From Corbicula japonica (lineage: Eukaryota; Mollusca; Bivalvia; Venerida; Cyrenidae): a DNA stretch of 64,000 nt. Shown in pieces: positions 22,507 to 36,237 of this stretch. Position numbers and translations under genes: made by a program. The notes under the pieces are model-generated. The model was given only the letters and a program-made list of their open reading frames with translations, ran no database searches and was not told the DNA's origin. The stretch is taken from the NCBI GenBank assembly GCA_038501625.1, contig JAZAYU010000128.1, positions 434,001-498,000 on the forward strand, given 5' to 3'. Numbering within the stretch: position 1 is the stretch's first letter; every line of letters starts with the position of its first letter.

Positions 22507-23740
22507 TTAAGAAGTACCAGCGTCACTTCCACGTAGAATATCTTCCGTCTTAATAAAGCCAGAATATCTACATCCTGGTGGGTATGCCCGACAAATTGAA
22601 TCGCCATGTCAACCTGAAAAAAACCCGGACAGTTAATCATTTAACTCGCTGCAATTTGTATTCTTTATAATATTTGAGGAAATAAAGAATATATAATAAA
22701 TTTTAGCCAAGATCGCTTGGAACAATATCGTTAAAACCTGACTCGAAATAGTTGAATAAATGCCCCTGTTATATTTAGATTATAATATTATCCTACCGTG
22801 CTTCCCATGCTCCATTAGTACAAATGTAAGAGTAATGTAAATACTTAGACACCATATGACTATTTTAATTGATGTGTTACGCGTGAAGAAATTAGTATGC
22901 GTCATTAGCCATGAAACTACAAATCACATCATAACATTTTGTTTCCCTTTATAAACATGTACCTGTTCTTTGTTCATCAAACCAACATTTGTATGAGAAC
23001 GATTTACATTTGTTCTGTTCTGTTCGGTATCAAAGTGGATTCATCTTGATATTTATCAAACATTCATCGTGATTCATTAATTTTGGAGCACATTTTATAT
23101 CAAAAAATAACGGTGAAGATGCAATTTGTTACGTATTACTAATTAATGTAGGATTTCGATTTGTGGCGGACGGGGAGACAAATGGGGTGTTAAACCTAAA
23201 TTAGTCTTCTATGAAACCTACTAAACGAGATTCCAGAACAGAAGTTACTTGCATCAATCAATCATGAAACAAATTTATAAAACATTGTTTAAAGTACGGG
23301 GTAAGCGCAAGTCATTAAGAAATCACTGCTTTACTTCGTTGTTATTGTTAACATTTCATCAAAAAAGATTCACATCAATACTATCATAATTATGTACCGG
23401 GCTTGTTGTTTTTCTGTCCACAGCTGTACATGGTATAGTAAGCCGAATGTTCTTTTCATTTAATATGATATTATTTGTCAAATTTACAGAAACATAAAAA
23501 GCGATATAAATACCTTGATTCATGACGACTTGTACTGATGTTGGTTCAGCTTTGCCTTTTCTCATTTTGTTTCATAGTACTGTCACTCCATTTTGCAAAC
23601 CCCTAAAACAATTTTACAAGATAAAACAAATTAAAACAGATGTTTATTGGTTGAAAGTACTTCATGTATCTTACCCTAGCGCTGGTCTTTCTGATCATGT
23701 AATGCATGCTACAATAAACTGCTCCTATCAGTATCAGTTA
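22507..23740 (-). pseudogene. Exon-like relics, possibly of a Ly6-type gene (copy A)
   Basis: On the minus strand: a segment ending 'gcgctagg' before donor 'gtaaga' (down to 23675); a segment 23602-23514 with acceptor 'ttgttttag' and donor 'gtattt' starting 'gtttgcaaaatggagtgaca', which resembles 'gtgtgcaaaatagaacagta' of the intact exon at 16685; and a terminal segment 22613-22507 after acceptor 'tttttttcag'. In the VCK frame the middle segment has three TGA codons. The terminal segment's frame CRAYPPGCRYSGFIKT through AGTS and stop is also open in the diverged copy A'. Gene assignment is inference from short similarity. Confidence 0.35.
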
Positions 23741-25079
23741 ATCTTTATACACTTAACCAAAATAAAGCTGAATGATGTATAGCGAAGCTGTGTCTTTTGT
23801 TTTCAGCCGCTCGTGATTGGCATACTTCACTACTTTAATCTTTCGTAATAAATTGTAAGTTCCAGCTGTGATGTTTAATGTAAATAATGGTTTGTCTAGA
23901 GCCGAGTGACACATTTTGTACGACACTGAATATTTTCATTTTACTTCGCGTGGGTTTAATAGTCGCGTATTTCGCGCTTGGAAATGCGCGCAAAATAAAA
24001 TACCAGCGAATATTAGCACATAATATCTTATACATGTACTATGTGGATAATACTACTGCGCGAAACGAATTTATTTTAGCATAAAGTTTTCGTTGGCGTC
24101 GAAAATTAAGCCTCGCGAAATTAAATAATACCACAATAATTAATATGCATTTCTTTAATATAAATAAAAGATGATGATATATTATTCACATATAACTGAG
24201 AATTGTTGACTGATTATTTTTTCTTATTTCTTAATATTTTTAATCATCAGATCAATGATTTTTGTCATTATGGGCTTTCTTGATTTCAGATATTAATCAT
24301 TATTATTATCACAGCATAGAAACGACCCGAAATTAATGTTCAAGCAAATATGATAAAATCCTAAAAAGTTAGCGTGTCGAGTTTTAATGTGGGTGCTATT
24401 CAACGATTAGTCAATGGGTTATTCGTCCTTCGATTCTCTGGTTTTCGAGGAAAGATTTTACGGTTCAAGAGTTCATCCAAATTAACCATTATAAACTCCA
24501 GACAAGTTCATCATGGTTACATGCAAATATATATTCTTTCTATATTCAAAAATGTAACTTTGTCAATTTGTTATTAACACGATTTAGCAGTTTTTAGTCA
24601 CCAAACGATAACACATTTCAAACTTAACATTAATAACGTTAGAAAGTATAACATGGAATTTTTCGTGCAAATGTGTGTTTCTGATTTGAACAAATTATAT
24701 TGCACCAAATTCGCATAAATTCGGGATTCAAAAGTGTATGGTAAAATTTCGCCTATAGGTATATTCTATGAATGACTTCGGTAGCCTACTACTACATGTA
24801 AAATGTTAATTAAAAAGATAAATATGACTTAGGTAAAGCGCTTTGATATTCTTTCAAACTGTGGAGAAATTAAACAAATTATTTGCTTACAAAATCATCT
24901 TACAAAACAGTAAAATTATTGATATTTCAGTATAAGGACTTAAAAGTATGTGATATACAAATACAATTCATGCCAACCTCTTTAAGATTAAAATAATATA
25001 ATGAAATTATTAGATATGTAAATTATTTTTAATTGAAATAGAAACATCAAGACCAAGGTCAGGACAGTTTTACATAGCA

Positions 25080-25905
25080 GCTGCAAAAGATGAAGTTAAA
25101 GTATAACATGTAGCAGTTGTTGTAGTTAATAGTAATAGTAGGAGAATACGAAGTAGAAGTTGTAGTTGTAGTAATAATTTTAGTATTAATTCTTGTTTCT
25201 ATTGTTGATGTTATTGTTGTTGTTGCTGCTGCTGTCGTTTTTTTGTTAAAGTAATAATGAAAGGCTCAGAAGTAGCAGTAGATTTTGTTGTTGCCGCTGC
25301 TGTTGTTTTTGTTGTAGAAAGTATAAACAATGGATGGCGCAGTAGCAGCAGTAGTACATGTTGTTGTTGTGGTCCTTGTTATTGCTGCTGTTGGTGCTGT
25401 TGCTGTTGTTTTGAAGTAGAAGTAATGTGACAGGCGCGTAGTAGGAGGAGAATGTGCAGCAACAGCAGTAGTTGATGTTGTTATTGTAAAAGTAGTAGTA
25501 AAGTACTTATAGCAATTCTTGTTTTGATAGTAAATTTATTAATAATAAGTCGTAGTCGTAGTAGAAGAAGAGAAAAAGCAGCAGCAGCAGTAGGTTTTGT
25601 TGTTGTTATCGTTGTTGTTGTAGAAGTACATGTAGCATTTGCCGTATTGAAAGTAGTGGCAGAAGAAGTAGTACTAGTAGAAGTCATAGTATGTAGTAGG
25701 TAGTAAAAGTAGTAGTAGTAGTTGTTGTTGTTGCTGCAGTATGTGTCATTGTCGTTGCTGTTGCTGCTGCCGTTGTTGTTTTGTTACAAATGTAATAAGT
25801 GGTATGCGCAGTAGTAGCAGTAGGAGGAGGAGAAAGACAACCAGCAGTAGTATTAGTTGTTGTTGTTGTTGTTGTTGTTAGTCACAGCAGCAGGGTTGGG
25901 ATTAG
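25080..25905. repeat. Imperfect trinucleotide (GTT/GTA/GCA/GCT) tract, copy A
   Basis: About 800 bp made of short runs such as 'gttgttgttgtt', 'agtagtagtagt', 'gcagcagcagcag' and 'gctgctgc'. Low-complexity frames (for example 25687-25481 -, Ser/Thr-rich) are by-products. Copy B equivalent: about 50700-51525. Confidence 0.85.
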
Positions 25906-26335
25906 TAGAAGTTGTATTTTCATTCGTGATTGTGTTACTGCTTTTTATAGGCGAATGAAAATTTCTGAAAATAATTTAAAAATGTACCGGTTTTTTTAAA
26001 TTATTATTTCACTTCTTTGCTACACATTGTTATACTTCCTACAGATAAGGGATTTGTACAATGAGAATCTGAACAATTTTATCTCCAGCAGCACTGTTAT
26101 TCTCTGTAAATGATATGTTGTTATAACCCCACTGACCGATCTTATCTGGAGTTTATGGTGTTGCAATGTCCGTCGAATGATTTGTGTTGGTCTATTACTT
26201 GCATGAGGACTGCAGTGCTTGAATTTATAAAAATTAATGTGTAGGAGCCATGGGTCGACATGGTATTTTAATAAATTTGAAATACACCTAAACTTTCGTA
26301 GATCTGTATAATAATATCCGAAACATACTGTAAAA

Positions 26336-26556
26336 CGCTTTAATTTTGCGAGGTCGAAATTTCGCAATTTTTGACAAAAATCATCAATGTTCTTTATTTG
26401 CTTATTTATGAATTCGCGAGGTCGTTTTCGGATATACTTATTTTCAAATAATATGAAAAATCATCATGTATTCGCGGTATTTAACAATTCGCGAGGTTAG
26501 CGATTCGCGAATATTAGCGAAAATAAAACTAACGCGAATAAACCAGTTTTACAGTA
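26336..26556. mobile_element. MITE with TA-flanked terminal inverted repeats (copy A)
   Basis: 'tactgtaaaac' at the left and 'gttttacagta' at the right form inverted ends of a 221-bp element rich in 'cgcga' motifs. The terminal TA on each side fits a Tc1/mariner-type target. It overlaps a chance minus-strand frame (26020-26367). Copy B equivalent: 51947-52166, with an ~11-bp internal deletion. Confidence 0.6.
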
Positions 26557-26759
26557 ATAATTGCTAGATGTACATTTAATTTCCAGGTCCTTCTGATCTT
26601 GTATGTTGATTAAACTGATTTAGTTGAACGATAACTTTTTGCACAGCTTAAATTACCAGTAAAGCATAACAATCATTAACGGTTTTGCATCAAAACTTTC
26701 CTGGCCCTTACTGTTACTTATTTATCTTCATACAATAACAAGTTATAATAAAGAAGAAC

Positions 26760-27749
26760 TTACCCATTATTTTGCCATTATCAACAAGTTGTTAGAAAAA
26801 GATCTATTGATTCTCAGGAAACACATCCTGTTCCAGATCACTTTCCTAATTTTTATGGTACTGTTATCAATGGATCAGTGTCCTGTATGCAGGCTTTAGT
26901 GATTCAAAACAAAAGACCACTGTTGAATTAACAACCCTACCCTGACAAGGAAATTCCAAAGCTCACTCAGGCTTCATTGTATTTTGTGTAAACATGGATT
27001 TCTGTTTAACAGATGATACATTTTTCTTAATCATATTCTTAGATTTGTGAGAAACTGCAGAATTAAGTTCAACTCAACAGTAAGCAATAAGCACACAAGA
27101 TTTGTGTAAATCATAATACTTCATTGAAAACGGATTTTTATAATTATTTATTAATAATTTCTTATGATTGAAAGTACATTTTTATAAAAAGAAAATATAT
27201 ACAATATTAAACTAACATTAAACTACATGTAATTCAAAACATGCTAAATTTCATCGTATTCTGAAAACAAGTGGGTAGTTGAGATATGAATTATTATTTT
27301 TACTGTATTAGTTTCACTGGGAACTCTAATTTGTATCTTTGCATTAGCTATGCGAGCTATGCATTTCAATTTCATTAAAAAAAACACTTGTTTAAATAAA
27401 ACCTAACTGGACAAAGTTTGTAACGGATGTTTAAACGTGTGTATTAGAAAATTATGAATCTGTGCTAATAACTTGAAATTGTTTATCAAAATTTTCAGTG
27501 ATATTTTTGAAACACAAAATATAACTTTGTAAAGCTTTTCATTCAATTCCAAGAAGCGGTATAGTTTCTATTACTGAGTGTATAAAACCGAAGTAAATCT
27601 GACGCATTTAACCATTAAATCTGCCAGATTTAATCATAAAATTGGTCAGATTTAACAGGAAGTAATGGGAAACCAAAATTTTGCCATTAAATTTCTTGGA
27701 TTTGAATGAAATGCAGGCTTTTGATTGGCTGAGAAAGTAGGTTGAACTG
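26760..27749. other. 990-bp block of copy A without counterpart in copy B
   Basis: Between 'aataaagaagaac' and 'taagtcgga' copy A has 990 bp and copy B 257 bp (52370-52626), with no visible similarity. No genes or terminal repeats were seen in either version. Confidence 0.7.
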
Positions 27750-28595
27750 TAAGTCGGAAAACTGTGTAAAGTTCATAACTGCTGAACTGCGTAACCTTGG
27801 AATGATAACAAATTACTTCATCAATTAGCTTGCGATTTGTTGGTCACTTAATGTTATCTTCCCCTTAGGAGTGAGAGATTTATGACTGTATTACATTCAG
27901 ATGCCGTGAAGCATACTCCTATTCATATAACAGTGTAAAACTAATTCGAATAGCCTACACTATTTGCCTTATTATAATTTACCGAAGACAAATTATTTTC
28001 ATCTGAATACAAGTTGCATAGTTTTAATACAAATTAATTATAATATTGTCTATCTTTCAGTGTGGTTAAGTAAACACTAATATTTTAGCGAATATTATTT
28101 GTATAGGCTCATTAGACAAATCGTTCAAGGGTGTACGGGCTTTAAAATAATATATAATAGGAGATACAATATGCATTAAAATGAGTACATGTATATGTCG
28201 ACTGCTTACTTACTGTTTTACATTTTTCGTCTACGGGACTTTTCTCAAGTAATATCCAAGCTCCATCATCGCTAAAGGATTGATGACCTGATAAGATACT
28301 CGCGACTGTAATTCATGTAACTGATCAAATAATGACGAATGTATAATATCTGTTCTAGTGACGTATACCATAGGGGTTAAATTACAAGTATGCGCGATAT
28401 AAATTTGTGTTTTCTGAGAATCCTGGCCGAAAAAGACTTCTTTGATCAAACTATAGACTGTCAATTAATTGTACAAGCTTGTTTTGCAGCATGTTAGATA
28501 CATCTTCGCCAAGTAAATAGTTACGCGGTTTGAATTCTTATTTCGTAGTAACAATACTTTATGTCCCTTATTGACCTTTTTAAGATAATATATAC

Positions 28596-31500
28596 ATATA
28601 TTCCTTAATTGTAAGCAAAATTTAAGTGATAGTATGATTGTTTCTAATTTTTGTCGATATCTAGTCCAGATAAAAAAGTCCCGATCTAAATGTACAAAGC
28701 ACCATGAGCGATGAGGTTAAATTTTAAATATAAGATTTTGTTCTAAAGGAAGGCGCAGAAATTAAGTGTTTTAGTGTATATTTTATATGATACACTTTTC
28801 CTACTAAATTACAAGTTATTATGACTAAATTCTTAGCTTTTATATCTATGAGGTGTCGAACATTTTTTAAACAAATACTTTATTCATTATGTTTAAATTT
28901 GTAATTTTGTTGACTGAAACATATCCGCTTACAATAAATTTATTTAAAATCTGCCGAATGTGAATTGTAGTGACCTGTGAATTTTCATGATATTGAAACC
29001 ATACGTGTTATCTCTTGTAATAAAAGTCTTAGAATGAAAGAAAACGTTAAACATATAAAGAGAACCATTAATAAGCGATTAAGAATCTTAGCATAGTCAA
29101 TTTATTATCCAAAGGCAAACGGTTTTTAGGAAGTTCTTCATCAATTAAAAAATCCAATCTACTCAGGTTTAGTGTTAAAATAGTGATTTTGTATGTATGA
29201 CGATTTTTTAAGGAACGCATATTAGATGTAAAACCAAATGTGACGAGAAAATGTATATAAGATCATACAATAAATTTATACTGACCAATCTGCATTAACA
29301 ACAAAATCTTTACTTACAGTTACAGTTCATCTTCCTTTTTGCTGCATAAGAACATCTTCACACAGTTTGAAAACTTTTAGCAAACAATCTTTTATGACAG
29401 TTCGTGAGTTACAATTCGGTCTTAAAGCACTAGATTGGCTCCAGTATGTAAACTGGTCAGGCACTTCATTTTTTCTGTTCTGACCTTCCCTTCCCTGCTT
29501 AGCTCCAAGAACATAGGGATTTGTTTAAATTGATTTGAGTGTAGCAGGAATACATTGGGGTCACACTAAGTTCATTGTGGGGTTACTCATATTGCTGTAT
29601 CGAATTTGTTTACGTTAATGGAGATTACATTGCCCGTATCTGATAAGCCATGTAATCTAGAAATCTTGAGCACCTTCAGATTCAGAAATATGATGGATTA
29701 AGAAATGGAGAGAATCAATCAGTTTTGTAAAAGCGAAAATTATAATTACAACGCATACATTGACAGGTAAACATAATATGTAAAGGTCATAATTTGACCA
29801 ATTTAATTCTTATCCCATTTGATACGCCATAAGTTCAAACCGACCTAGTCTTTTATCTGAGGCAATGTATTGTTTTGCAGTAATGCTATCGGTGTAGACC
29901 CTTATCAAAGTGCCCAGAAGCACAGACTGATCTGAGTCTACAGCCGTAGCAGAAGTGACAAAAAATAATTTTAATACATAAATAACTTCCGCTCTCTCTC
30001 GCTATCTCCCTCTCAACGTTGAAATTTTAAAATGCAAGTTAATTAAAAATCATCAATTTCAATTAATCAATAAAATAGAATTATCCAGTTATTTGCTAAG
30101 TTAACATTCAAGAAATTGTTAGCTATTTAACATTAATTCTTGGTTTCCCAATATCCCATTTCATACATGTTATCAAATTAATATTTTTCATTGGAGTATC
30201 TTAAAAATGATGCTTTTTAGTATAAGGCACTAAAACACAATAAAGGATTTGCTTTATTTATTATCCGTAAAATGTCCAGTTTGAAAGTAGAACTTGCTTA
30301 AGTTAACAGTCAATAAGATTTTGGACTAGCTAACATCCAATTTGATATTCTCTTGCGATCACATGTATGCATTTTAGGGACGTTGGTTAAAATACTTGTT
30401 TGTATAGTAAATTTCATCACTCACGATATCAAAGAAACAAATCACTAAGTAGGTTTGGCTATTTTTTCTAGTGAAAGATATGTATCTTATGTATTACACG
30501 AATTAATAACCACACACACACGCACGCACGCAAACTTTAAGACTCGTTTTTTCGTCTTTCTGTATACATAGCTCACCGCCACCGCCTGTTATGTCATTTA
30601 TTCGGATAAATCCTGAGAGATTCGTTATTAATTTCACTATTACACTAATTTATTAATTCGTTTCTTTAAAGTCTGAGACAGTAACTTTATACGAAGGTTA
30701 AAACCATGAAAATGTAATCACTAATAAAATGCGGGATCGCAAATCCTGGATTGTTAGACTGCTTCACTGCACTGACTTCTTAGATAGATCTTCTCTATGT
30801 AATGAGCATAAAGTTTGACGGAAATTTATGATGTCAACACGTTTATAGCTTTTGTAGAAAATAGCAATATTGTTTGTCGGCGATTAAATCAATTGTATAA
30901 ACCTGTACTAGCGTCAAAACATGCCTGCTTTATAACGGCAAAACGATCGACATGGACAATTTTAATGTTTTGTGTTTCAGTATGTTTAGTATGTTTTGTA
31001 TTTTTAGCATTTCACTATTCTTGTCATACCCAATCTTGAATGATAAGTAATTTTCCTCGCGTTCATCAGTCTTAAAAAGCTTTTTACTTAACAACATCTT
31101 CACTTTCTTTGACCGCTTTCTGTATGATAATTAATAAAGAGGTTAATCTAAATTCGAGGAATTGACATTTTGTAAAAAAAAATCAAGTGGTTAAGATATA
31201 TCTAAAATAAGAAAAATTATGTCCCTGTAAAACATACGACTGTACAAAATTTAAACAGGAACAGCCTTGGATCGATCAGTAGTAAAGCATTTCTCAAATT
31301 GGGCTTTTAACGAGGTTTTAAAATCTCAGTTTCCGTCTGGGTCTCATACATGTTCAGGATGACACTGGAAGTAATTGAAGTCCAATTACACAATTTAACA
31401 ATATTCATAGAAAAAGACATACATACAAACAATTTAACATACAATGTAAATAGCTAATGACACAGTCAATAGGAAGTGGCTAGGTGCTCATGACGGAACT

Positions 31501-33560
31501 GTGAACAAGGCAACTAAGGTTTGATCAGAAGAACACCACGACAGGAAGTAAAGAAGTATACTGAATGCCAATGAAAGCGCAACTCTCTATTTTTTGGAAT
31601 ATTTTTGACGTGTGTAAAAGTTTCAAAAATTTGCAAAGGAAGATGTGTTATAAAATCAAAAAGTTGTCGTAATTGTCGACAGTGAACAATGCATCTGTCG
31701 AGCGATTTCATGTCGGGACATCCCTCCTTGGATCATGACAAAAAAACCTCATATGCCCGTTGTTTATGTTGAGTAAAAACTTAAAAACTTGAAAACTGAT
31801 GATCGAATTTGTGTGGCCGTAAGTAAAGATTAACAAATGGACTTGTTTGGGGGTGTTTCATGCATTTCTACATGCCGAAACAAACATTTATTGTGTTTGT
31901 AGGGGGTTACTGTAGGAGAGAAAGTTTAAAATTCAGTAGACCATTAATGTATAAACTGGTTACTTAATGATTTTAAAACACATCAACATTTGCCAATTTA
32001 TTTAACTTTTACGCACATCAAAAATATTCCAAAAAGTCAAGATTTGCGTTTTCATTGGCACTCAGTAACGTAAAAGAATTCGATCACGTGTCTATGTTTT
32101 TAAAATTACACAAATCATTAATAAAATTGGAAACAAAAGCCACTGACATAAGCATTAAATTTGCGCAGTTACGTCCATTGGAAATCGATGGCCACGATAG
32201 TTATGTATGCTTATAGCGCAGATTAAATTACCCTTTAAAAAATAAATTTTTCAGTCTTAAGATAGGTGTTTTCGATATACTAGCCACTGTTGGTAAAACC
32301 TTTTACTGTTGATTAATAATATGACACCTCTTAATATACAATCAGCGCATATTTTAATAATGTTTGAATTTGAAGACGCTTGTTTTTAGCTTTCAATATG
32401 TTTTTTGGCCCAGTGTGAGCATCTACTCCGATTACACTTAAAACTATATTTTGACAACAAATTGTGAAAATATCTATCAACCGGATATCGCGTGTCTGGT
32501 TGTCACGTTTATCAGGGTTATCCGTGCAACCTTTCGGAACTTATCCGAGCTAGCTTATTAGGTAATGTGCTTAGAGTTACGAGGCGACGCACCGTACGGT
32601 TTTGATTCCTTGTCTGAAGCAAGCTTTTTTGTAATTACACTTCACTGTAGCGCAGTTTGTGCAGTGTGGCGGCCGTAACGCTGTGAACGTTTACACCTTT
32701 CTTAATTTACAGTTTTTAAATTTAGTTTACACCATATTGTTGTATAAATAATAATTGTAAAAATTATAAAATGATATTATATAATCTTTTTTCAGTGTAT
32801 ATTAAAGTATCGAAACAAAACTTTAACTTAAAAGCGAAAATATACCCAAATGCAAAATGCCTGGGGCATAATATACTGTTTATACCAGTCAAGTAGTGAT
32901 TATTACAATAAGATAACATGACAGACACATGTTCAATATTCCATGTTCCATGTTCTTCGCGTGAAGCTGGTTTATAGCAAATCGCGGCTTTATAAACAAA
33001 CATGTTTAACATCAAGCATCCAGGGGAAGTTCAGCTTATCAGTCCTGGGGATCGGCGATAACAGTTAAATGACCATAAATTTCTCTGGTCTCTAGGAAAC
33101 ATTCAATTCCACCAGAGTATTAGATTGCTAGCTGGCCAACTTGCATTTATACATGTAGCTTCATGAACGTTTACATAACACATTTTTGACAAACCCGATC
33201 AAAGAAATAACTCACGACTAGCAAACTAAACATTTAAATGTATAGCGAAAAAGGTGTAACAGAGATGTGTCATATACTAAAAATGCCATAAGCGACGTAT
33301 CCATATTTTTATGGCTACAGTATATGAATTCTGTTTAATTTGCCGAGGCTTTGAAACAAAATATAATATTTAAATCATTATTTTAAAGCATCTGTTCTTA
33401 TTTTAGTGCGGAAAACGCCAAAATTGAAGCCCATTTCAAGGATTTGTCTCGCATTAGTGGTGGAAATAAAACTCGATTATATTCTTTAGTGATCTTTAGT
33501 CAAGTATGACAAATTGATAATTAATACATCTGAAGTTCGAAACGATTTTTGTTGGTTATT
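28596..33560. other. Gene-poor part of copy A
   Basis: AT-rich DNA matching 56039-61010 nearly base for base. Small frames (30815-31039 +, 31514-31711 -, 32764-33015 -) are identical in B, but that only reflects the duplication. A short (ac)n/(gcac)n microsatellite lies near 30515. Nothing else was recognised. Confidence 0.5.
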
Positions 33561-33574
33561 AAAATATTTTTTCT

Positions 33575-33905
33575 TAACGGCGTTAATTTACGGCCTAGCG
33601 GCGTACAATTGCGGGATTGCGGCATGAAGTTGTCGGCCTAGCGGACTAGTCTGCATAGCGGCGTGAAGTTGGGGGCCTTGATGATTGGCGAAATAGCGGC
33701 GTAATTTAGAGGCCTAGCGGCCTATCCGACCAAGCGGCGTGAAGTTAGCGGTCTTGCAGCCTGGAGGCATAACGGCGCGGAGTTGGTACACTTGCGGCCT
33801 GGCAAACTAGACATGAGGCCGCTAGACCGTTGAGTTCAGCCCGTTAGGCCGTCAAATTCACGCCGCTAAGCTCCAACTTCATGCCGCTAGGCCGCTGGGT
33901 CGTAA
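33575..33905. repeat. GC-rich degenerate repeat with inverted halves (copy A)
   Basis: The left part repeats 'ggcctagcgg' and 'gcggcgtgaagtt' about eight times; the right part (from about 33813) carries the reverse complements ('ccgctaggccgc', 'aacttcatgccgc'). The block could fold into a large imperfect hairpin and is far more GC-rich than its surroundings. Copy B equivalent: 61025-61350. Confidence 0.75.
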
Positions 33906-34595
33906 TCTTCAGATATCTTTCAAATAATCCCATAAGCTAAACATATGATAACCAAATGGAAGTTCACAAGTGCTCCAAATGCAAATTGAAGAGATTTTCA
34001 AAAAAATACTTGATAAAATAATTTGTCATAAGTTGACTGTACAAAGCGATGTGATTATAGTTAAACAGTGGTGTATAGATTCAAATTTAAAAGGTAAATG
34101 AAATTTATTGAAAGAGAACATGATTATAACAACTGTTGTGAAAAAGTTGTTTAATGCAATACCATGAAACATTTTACAGTTAAACGAGGGCGCGATAACT
34201 GCAAAGCTTCTTTATGAGGCAATATACCCATAACTACACACTTTTGAAGTTCCAAAATCTGGAAAGTGCAAGCTGTGCTTAAATTCATTTTAGTTTATTA
34301 TACATGTTTAGATTACTGTTTATGTAGCATATTTATTGGTCAAATCAAATAAATAAAAATAATAAATGATTGATTTCTGTTAGTAATTAGTTTCAACATG
34401 TAACATGTTCAATCGACCAGTACAAAATTTTGTAATTCGATTCACGATATCAGTTGGGAAAATTTATGATTCCTGTGGTGCGGTGAACTATCATGGAATG
34501 TACTGATCAGCCAGCAGATAAAATCCAGGATAACACATGTGTTAGCCTGGCGGTCAGCTAGATGGTTCTAGTTTTAATTACTTTCAATAATAGTT

Positions 34596-34909
34596 CTACA
34601 TTTATCTTTATTTTAGTTGGCAGTTTTATTTTCTGATTCCTGTCGAACCACCTATGTTCTGAGAGCTAATGGAAGGCAAAATCAGAAAAAATGATCTGCC
34701 TTAGTAAAATTACTGGATGACTGGGGAATATAAATTATAACAGAACATAGGGACGGAGGCCAGTCTAGGCATTTTGCATGAGGTCGATTGGCATATTATT
34801 CGCTTAATTATTTTAGTGAAGGATGCCAATGTTGCGGGCATTAGAACGAAATGTTTCTTGTTTTGCGGTGCTTTGAAATGTTTAATATGGATAAAAAGTG
34901 AAAGCATCA
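34596..34909. other. Junction between copy A and the inverted copy A'
   Basis: About 300 bp with no match in A or B; no feature recognised. Confidence 0.4.
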
Positions 34910-36093
34910 AATTTGAGACAAGTAAGCAAATAATTTGTTTAATTTCTCAACAGTTCGAAAGAATATCAAATTGTTTTACCTAGGTCATATTTATCATTTC
35001 AACTAACATTTTAGTAGTAAGCTTAAAAAGTTATTCTTAGAATATACCTATAGGCCAAATTTTAACCGTACTCTTTTCAAATCCGAACTTATGCAAATTA
35101 GGTGCAATTTAATTTTTTTTCAAAGCAGAAACAATTGCATGAAAACCTCCATATTATACCTTCTATCGTTATTTATGTTAAGTTTGAAAGGTTATATCGT
35201 TTGGTGACTAAAAACTGCTAAATCGTGTTAATATCAAATTGACAAAGCTACATTTTTGAATATAGAAAGAATATATTTGCATGTAACCATGATGAAATTG
35301 TCTGGTGTTTATAATGGTTAATTTTGATGATCTCTTGAACCGTAAAATCTTTCCACGAAAAGCCAGAGAACCGAAAGAAGAATAATCCATTGACTCATCG
35401 TTGAATAGCACCCTCATTAGAACTAGACAAGCTAAATATTTAGTACTTTATCGTTTTTGTTTGAACCTTTATTTTAAGTCGTTTGTATGCTGTGATAATA
35501 ACAAGGATTAACATCTGAAATCAAGAAAGCCCAAAATGACAAAAATATTTGAGTTGATGATTAAAAACATTAAGAAAATGAGAGAAAAATTGAAAATCAG
35601 TTAAAAATTCTCAGTTATATGTGAATAATATATAATCATCTTTTATGTTTATATTATAACAATGCGTATTATATATTATGTTATTATTTAATTTCACGGT
35701 GCTTAATTTTCGAAAACTTCACGCTTACATAAACTAGATTCGCTCAGTAGTATTACAAATGTATCCACATAGTATAAGATATCATGTGGTTAATAGTCGC
35801 TGGTATTTGATTTTGCGCACATTTCCAAGCGCGAAATACGCGACTTTTAAGCCCACGCAAATTAAAATGATATTTCAGTGCACTACACAAAAATAATTCA
35901 GTATCATACAAAATGTGTTACTCGGCTCTAGATGAAACATATTTTTGACATTAAAATGTTTACGTAAATCACAGCTGAAACTTTATTATGAAAGATTAAA
36001 GTAGTTAAATATGCAAATCACGAGCGGCCACAAACAACATATACAGATTCCCTACACATCAATAACTTTTTGTTGATAAAAAAGAAATATATG

Positions 36094-36214
36094 CATATCA
36101 GGAATCGCCACACTCAAAAACACAGCCTCCCCACGCGGAGAAAAAGAAGAGAGGAAGAGAGAGAGAATGCTTGTTATAAGTATGTCAATACAAAAAGGAC
36201 GCCACAAACAATTA
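36094..36214 (-). mobile_element. PLE 3' end fragment in A'
   Basis: 'gcatatcaggaatcgccac', 'acagcctccccacgc', a purine-rich tract and 'acgccacaaacaattaacc' match the terminal ~120 bp of the PLE. Copies A and B lack it at the equivalent place, so it arrived after A' separated. Confidence 0.7.
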
Positions 36215-36237
36215 ACCAGTATTTAGATTAACTGATA

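Larger units (their letters stand above)
18589..34595 (+). repeat. Segmental duplication, copy A
   Basis: Nearly the whole block recurs in direct orientation at 47096-62043. Matching begins at 'aacagcttccaattgtg' and ends at 'ttcaataatagtt' in both. Differences are scattered substitutions and 1-3 bp indels (about a percent or less by eye), plus four large events: 19345-22229 is absent from B; 26760-27749 is replaced by 257 unrelated bp in B; B has a SINE after the site equivalent to 27948; B has a 2.3-kb insertion at the site equivalent to 28591. No intact gene was recognised in the unit. Confidence 0.92.

Noticed and set aside
23359..23565. 68-codon frame identical in A and B (MRKGKAEPTSVQ...)
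   Set aside because: Identity only reflects the recent duplication; in A' the frame is disrupted by indels and stops.
25481..25687. Ser/Thr-rich frame in the trinucleotide tract
   Set aside because: Low-complexity by-product of (GTA/GTT/GCA)n repeats.
30815..31039. 74-codon frame with a hydrophobic C-terminus, present in A and B
   Set aside because: No upstream splice or promoter context and no diverged copy to test conservation; composition fits AT-rich chance frames.
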